This document shows, in pieces, positions 62,100-64,000 of a DNA stretch of 64,000 nucleotides; positions within the stretch are counted from its first letter, which is position 1, and each line of letters starts with the position of its first letter. The DNA is taken from the NCBI RefSeq assembly GCF_034321785.1, contig NZ_JAXLPB010000002.1, positions 186,001 through 250,000 of the forward strand, written 5' to 3'. Made by a program: the position numbers and the translations under genes. The stretch is from Fulvimarina uroteuthidis (lineage in GTDB: Bacteria > Pseudomonadota > Alphaproteobacteria > Rhizobiales > Rhizobiaceae). The notes under the pieces were generated by a model. It worked only from the letters and a program-made list of their open reading frames with translations. It was not told where the DNA came from and searched no databases.

Positions 62100-62128
62100 G
62101 CCCTCGTCCTGACATTTCGGGCGAGGGC
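62100..62128 (+). terminator. Hairpin between second tctC and tctB
   Basis: GCCCTCG (62100-62106) pairs with CGAGGGC (62122-62128) over a 15-base loop. It is followed by CTTGG, so no T tract. It is in the same position as the hairpin in the first tctCBA operon. Confidence 0.6.
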
Positions 62129-62141
62129 CTTGGGAGGCTGC

Positions 62142-62633
62142 ATGCATAGCGATGGATACAAGACGGCTGATCTATGGTCAGGTCTCTTCTGGATCGTTTT
62201 GGGCGGCGCGATAATCGCCAACACGGCGTCAATGCCGATCCCCTACAACCTCGGTGCGACGTTCCTTACCGGACCTGGATTCGTTCCGGGTGTTCTTGGT
62301 GCGGGTCTTATGCTGCTCGGTGTGATCCTTTCCCTTCGCTCACGTAAAGCGAATGCAAAGAACCCGGAGGATTCCGAACAGAGACTTTCCACTTGGCGCC
62401 CATTCGCCGCGCTCGTCCTCATGTTCGTCTACGCGTCCTTCCTTGCGTTTCGGCAGCCTTTCCTGCCCGCAACGATCGTGTTCGTCGCTCTGTTCGTAAT
62501 AGTTTTTAATTGGCAGGACCGGGACACGGCAGCACGTCTCAAACTTCTCGTTGGCGCTTCGGTGCTGGGCATCGCCACCGGTTTCGTTGTTGAATTTATC
62601 TTCGAGACTTTGTTCTACGTCCGTCTCCCCTGA
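62142..62633 (+). CDS. tctB: Second TctB-type small membrane subunit
   Basis: A 163-residue protein with four hydrophobic helices and the GPGFVPGVLGAGLMLLGVIL segment typical of TctB. GGGAGG precedes ATG 62142 (MHSDGYKTADLW). tctA starts seven bases after the stop. Confidence 0.88.
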   Translation: MHSDGYKTADLWSGLFWIVLGGAIIANTASMPIPYNLGATFLTGPGFVPGVLGAGLMLLGVILSLRSRKANAKNPEDSEQRLSTWRPFAALVLMFVYASFLAFRQPFLPATIVFVALFVIVFNWQDRDTAARLKLLVGASVLGIATGFVVEFIFETLFYVRLP

Positions 62634-62640
62634 GGTCGCG

Positions 62641-64000
62641 ATGTTTGATTTTCTTCCCTTACTGTTGAATGCATTCAGCGAGCTTTTCGACTTCCAGTCG
62701 CTAGGCCTCGCTGCGATCGCCTGTTTTGGAGGGCTCGTCATCGGTGCCCTACCAGGCCTGACGGCTACGATGGGTCTGGCGCTACTCACCACGATGACCA
62801 TCCGCATGGATGCAAACGATGCGATTCTTGTTCTCATCTGCACCTATGTTCTCGCAATTTACGGCGGCAGCCGCAGCGCGATCCTTCTAAACATCCCCGG
62901 CACTCCTTCCTCGGCTGCGACCGCTCTTGACGGCTATGCTCTCGCCCAGCAAGGCCGAGCCGGCGAAGCTATGGGCATGGCAACCGTAGGATCGGCCGCT
63001 GGCACACTTCTAGGTCTCGTTCTTCTCGCAGTGATCACGCCGCCGCTTGGCGAGTTCGCACTCTCTTTCGGGGCCTATGAATTCGCTTGGCTGGCTTTCG
63101 CAGGTGTGATGCTCTCCGGCGGTCTTAGCGGGACCGATCCAGTTAAAGGCTGGATCGCAGGTATTCTCGGGCTTCTCGTTGCGATGGTTGGCCGTGAGTC
63201 GTCCTACGGCTACGAGCGCTTCACTTTTGGGATCACGGAAATGTCCGGCGGGATCGAGCTTTTGCCCGCCATGGTCGGCGCTTTCGGGTTCGCAGAGGTT
63301 CTCTATGTCATGCGCCGCAAGGCCAATGCCTCTATTAATGACAGTTCCGGCCGCATTCTGCCGCGACTGTCGGAGTTCCTGGCGATGCGATGGGTTATCG
63401 TTCGCTCAAGTCTTTTAGGCACGTTCACAGGGCTCTTGCCTGGCGTAGGCGAGGACATCGGTGCCTGGACCTCCTATGCGCTCGCCAAACGCACCAGCAA
63501 ACACCCCGAACTCTACGGGAAGGGTTCGGTCGAAGGGCTGACGGCCGCCGAAACCGGCAACAATGCCTCTGTACCAGGCGCAATTATTCCTGTCTTGACG
63601 CTCGGAATTCCAGGATCCGGTGTCGCGGCGGTCTTGATGGCGGCACTGATCATTCACGGTGCGCAGCCCGGGCCACTCATGATGACGACCTCGCCCCAGC
63701 TCGTCTACGACATTATCGCGATGCTTGTTATCGCTACCTTCGGTATTCTTATCCTTGGCCTCGGCCTCACCCGTGTGATGATCCTGATCCTGCGAGTGAA
63801 GGAGACATGGCTAATGCCGGTAATCGCCGTCCTTTGTCTGATCGGTCCCTACGCTATCCAGTCACGCGTCTTCGACATCTGGGTTGTCGTATTCTTCGGT
63901 GTCTTTGGCTTCTTCCTGCGGCTGAAGAACTATCCAATGGCCCCCCTCGTGCTCGGCATCGTTCTCGGTGGCATCCTCGACCGGAACCTCAGACGTGCGT
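62641..64000 (+). CDS. tctA: Second TctA-type large membrane subunit, cut by the window edge
   Basis: An open frame from ATG 62641 with no stop before the end, 453 residues visible of about 500. It has IGALPGLTATMGLALLTTMT, YGGSRSAILLNIPGTPSSAA, LLPGVGEDIGAWTSYALAKR and AAETGNNASVPGAIIPVLTLGIPGSGVAA, the TctA signatures in order. It is the third gene of the regulated importer. Confidence 0.93.
   Translation, partial: MFDFLPLLLNAFSELFDFQSLGLAAIACFGGLVIGALPGLTATMGLALLTTMTIRMDANDAILVLICTYVLAIYGGSRSAILLNIPGTPSSAATALDGYALAQQGRAGEAMGMATVGSAAGTLLGLVLLAVITPPLGEFALSFGAYEFAWLAFAGVMLSGGLSGTDPVKGWIAGILGLLVAMVGRESSYGYERFTFGITEMSGGIELLPAMVGAFGFAEVLYVMRRKANASINDSSGRILPRLSEFLAMRWVIVRSSLLGTFTGLLPGVGEDIGAWTSYALAKRTSKHPELYGKGSVEGLTAAETGNNASVPGAIIPVLTLGIPGSGVAAVLMAALIIHGAQPGPLMMTTSPQLVYDIIAMLVIATFGILILGLGLTRVMILILRVKETWLMPVIAVLCLIGPYAIQSRVFDIWVVVFFGVFGFFLRLKNYPMAPLVLGIVLGGILDRNLRRA

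Larger units (their letters stand above)
27474..64000. mobile_element. Genomic island integrated at tRNA-Gln, right end outside the window
   Basis: Base composition drops and IS remnants, pseudogenes and catabolic modules begin exactly at the tRNA-Gln 3' end with an integrase. I could not find a second copy of the tRNA 3' end, so the other junction is probably beyond 64,000. An inverted copy of the tRNA terminus (TGGCTGGGGCG, 27510-27520) lies just inside. Confidence 0.7.

Overview
The window looks like a chromosomal piece of a high-GC alphaproteobacterium of the order Hyphomicrobiales. The pointers are a GcrA cell-cycle regulator, a NadQ-type repressor beside nadABC, a perfect Irr-type iron control element, a PdhS/DivJ/PleC-type histidine kinase, a phasin, and an rplU-rpmA-obgE-proBA-nadD cluster. 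A family-level placement (for example Aurantimonadaceae) is only a guess.

Layout. About 1-27.4 kb is dense, GC-rich core genome: argF (cut by the left edge) and argD; gcrA; a first TctCBA tricarboxylate-type transporter; nadD, proA, proB, obgE, a DUF3833 protein, a GNAT, rpmA and rplU on the minus strand; nadC-nadB-nadA with their probable repressor nadQ; two TadE-like pseudopilin-assembly genes; an iron(III) ABC pair fbpA-fbpB; a giant PAS/histidine kinase; and a phasin.

At 27,399 a tRNA-Gln(UUG) is followed at once by a tyrosine integrase. From there to the right edge the DNA has lower GC, many IS remnants and patchwork catabolic genes, so I read 27.47 kb to beyond 64 kb as an integrated genomic island. 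No second copy of the tRNA end was seen, so the right junction is probably outside the window. In order the island holds: an IS graveyard (IS3, IS5, IS21 pieces); a KefB-type antiporter with a flavin reductase; a DUF5996-GNAT fusion; pirin; a LysR/isochorismatase-like pair; a decayed operon (luciferase-like monooxygenase pseudogene, homoserine dehydrogenase, amidotransferase stub cut by an IS3 end); LysR plus a TRAP transporter (dctPQM) and a class II aldolase; an intact IS5-family element; two small secreted-protein genes sharing a 211-bp duplicated 3' end; a VapBC toxin-antitoxin pair; a ribitol-type operon (D-ribulokinase, ribitol 2-dehydrogenase, permease stub) truncated by an IS91-like element; and finally a catabolic regulon.

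That last block (about 55-64 kb) is the best candidate for an undescribed system. A LacI-family regulator, an erythronate-dehydrogenase-like enzyme, a CoA-transferase, a MaoC-like hydratase, an alpha/beta-barrel protein of unknown function, a fumarylacetoacetate-hydrolase-family enzyme and a second TctCBA transporter are tied together by the perfect palindrome TGTAACCGGTTACA, which occurs in the divergent promoter at 57,574 and again upstream of tctC at 61,001. A weaker copy lies inside the tctC signal-peptide codons. The substrate is unknown; an organic (sugar-derived) acid is the natural inference.

A second theme is architectural. All four transporter operons with a binding-protein gene followed by permease genes (tctC/tctB twice, fbpA/fbpB, dctP/dctQ) carry a strong hairpin exactly between the binding-protein and permease genes, which would set an excess of binding protein over membrane subunits.
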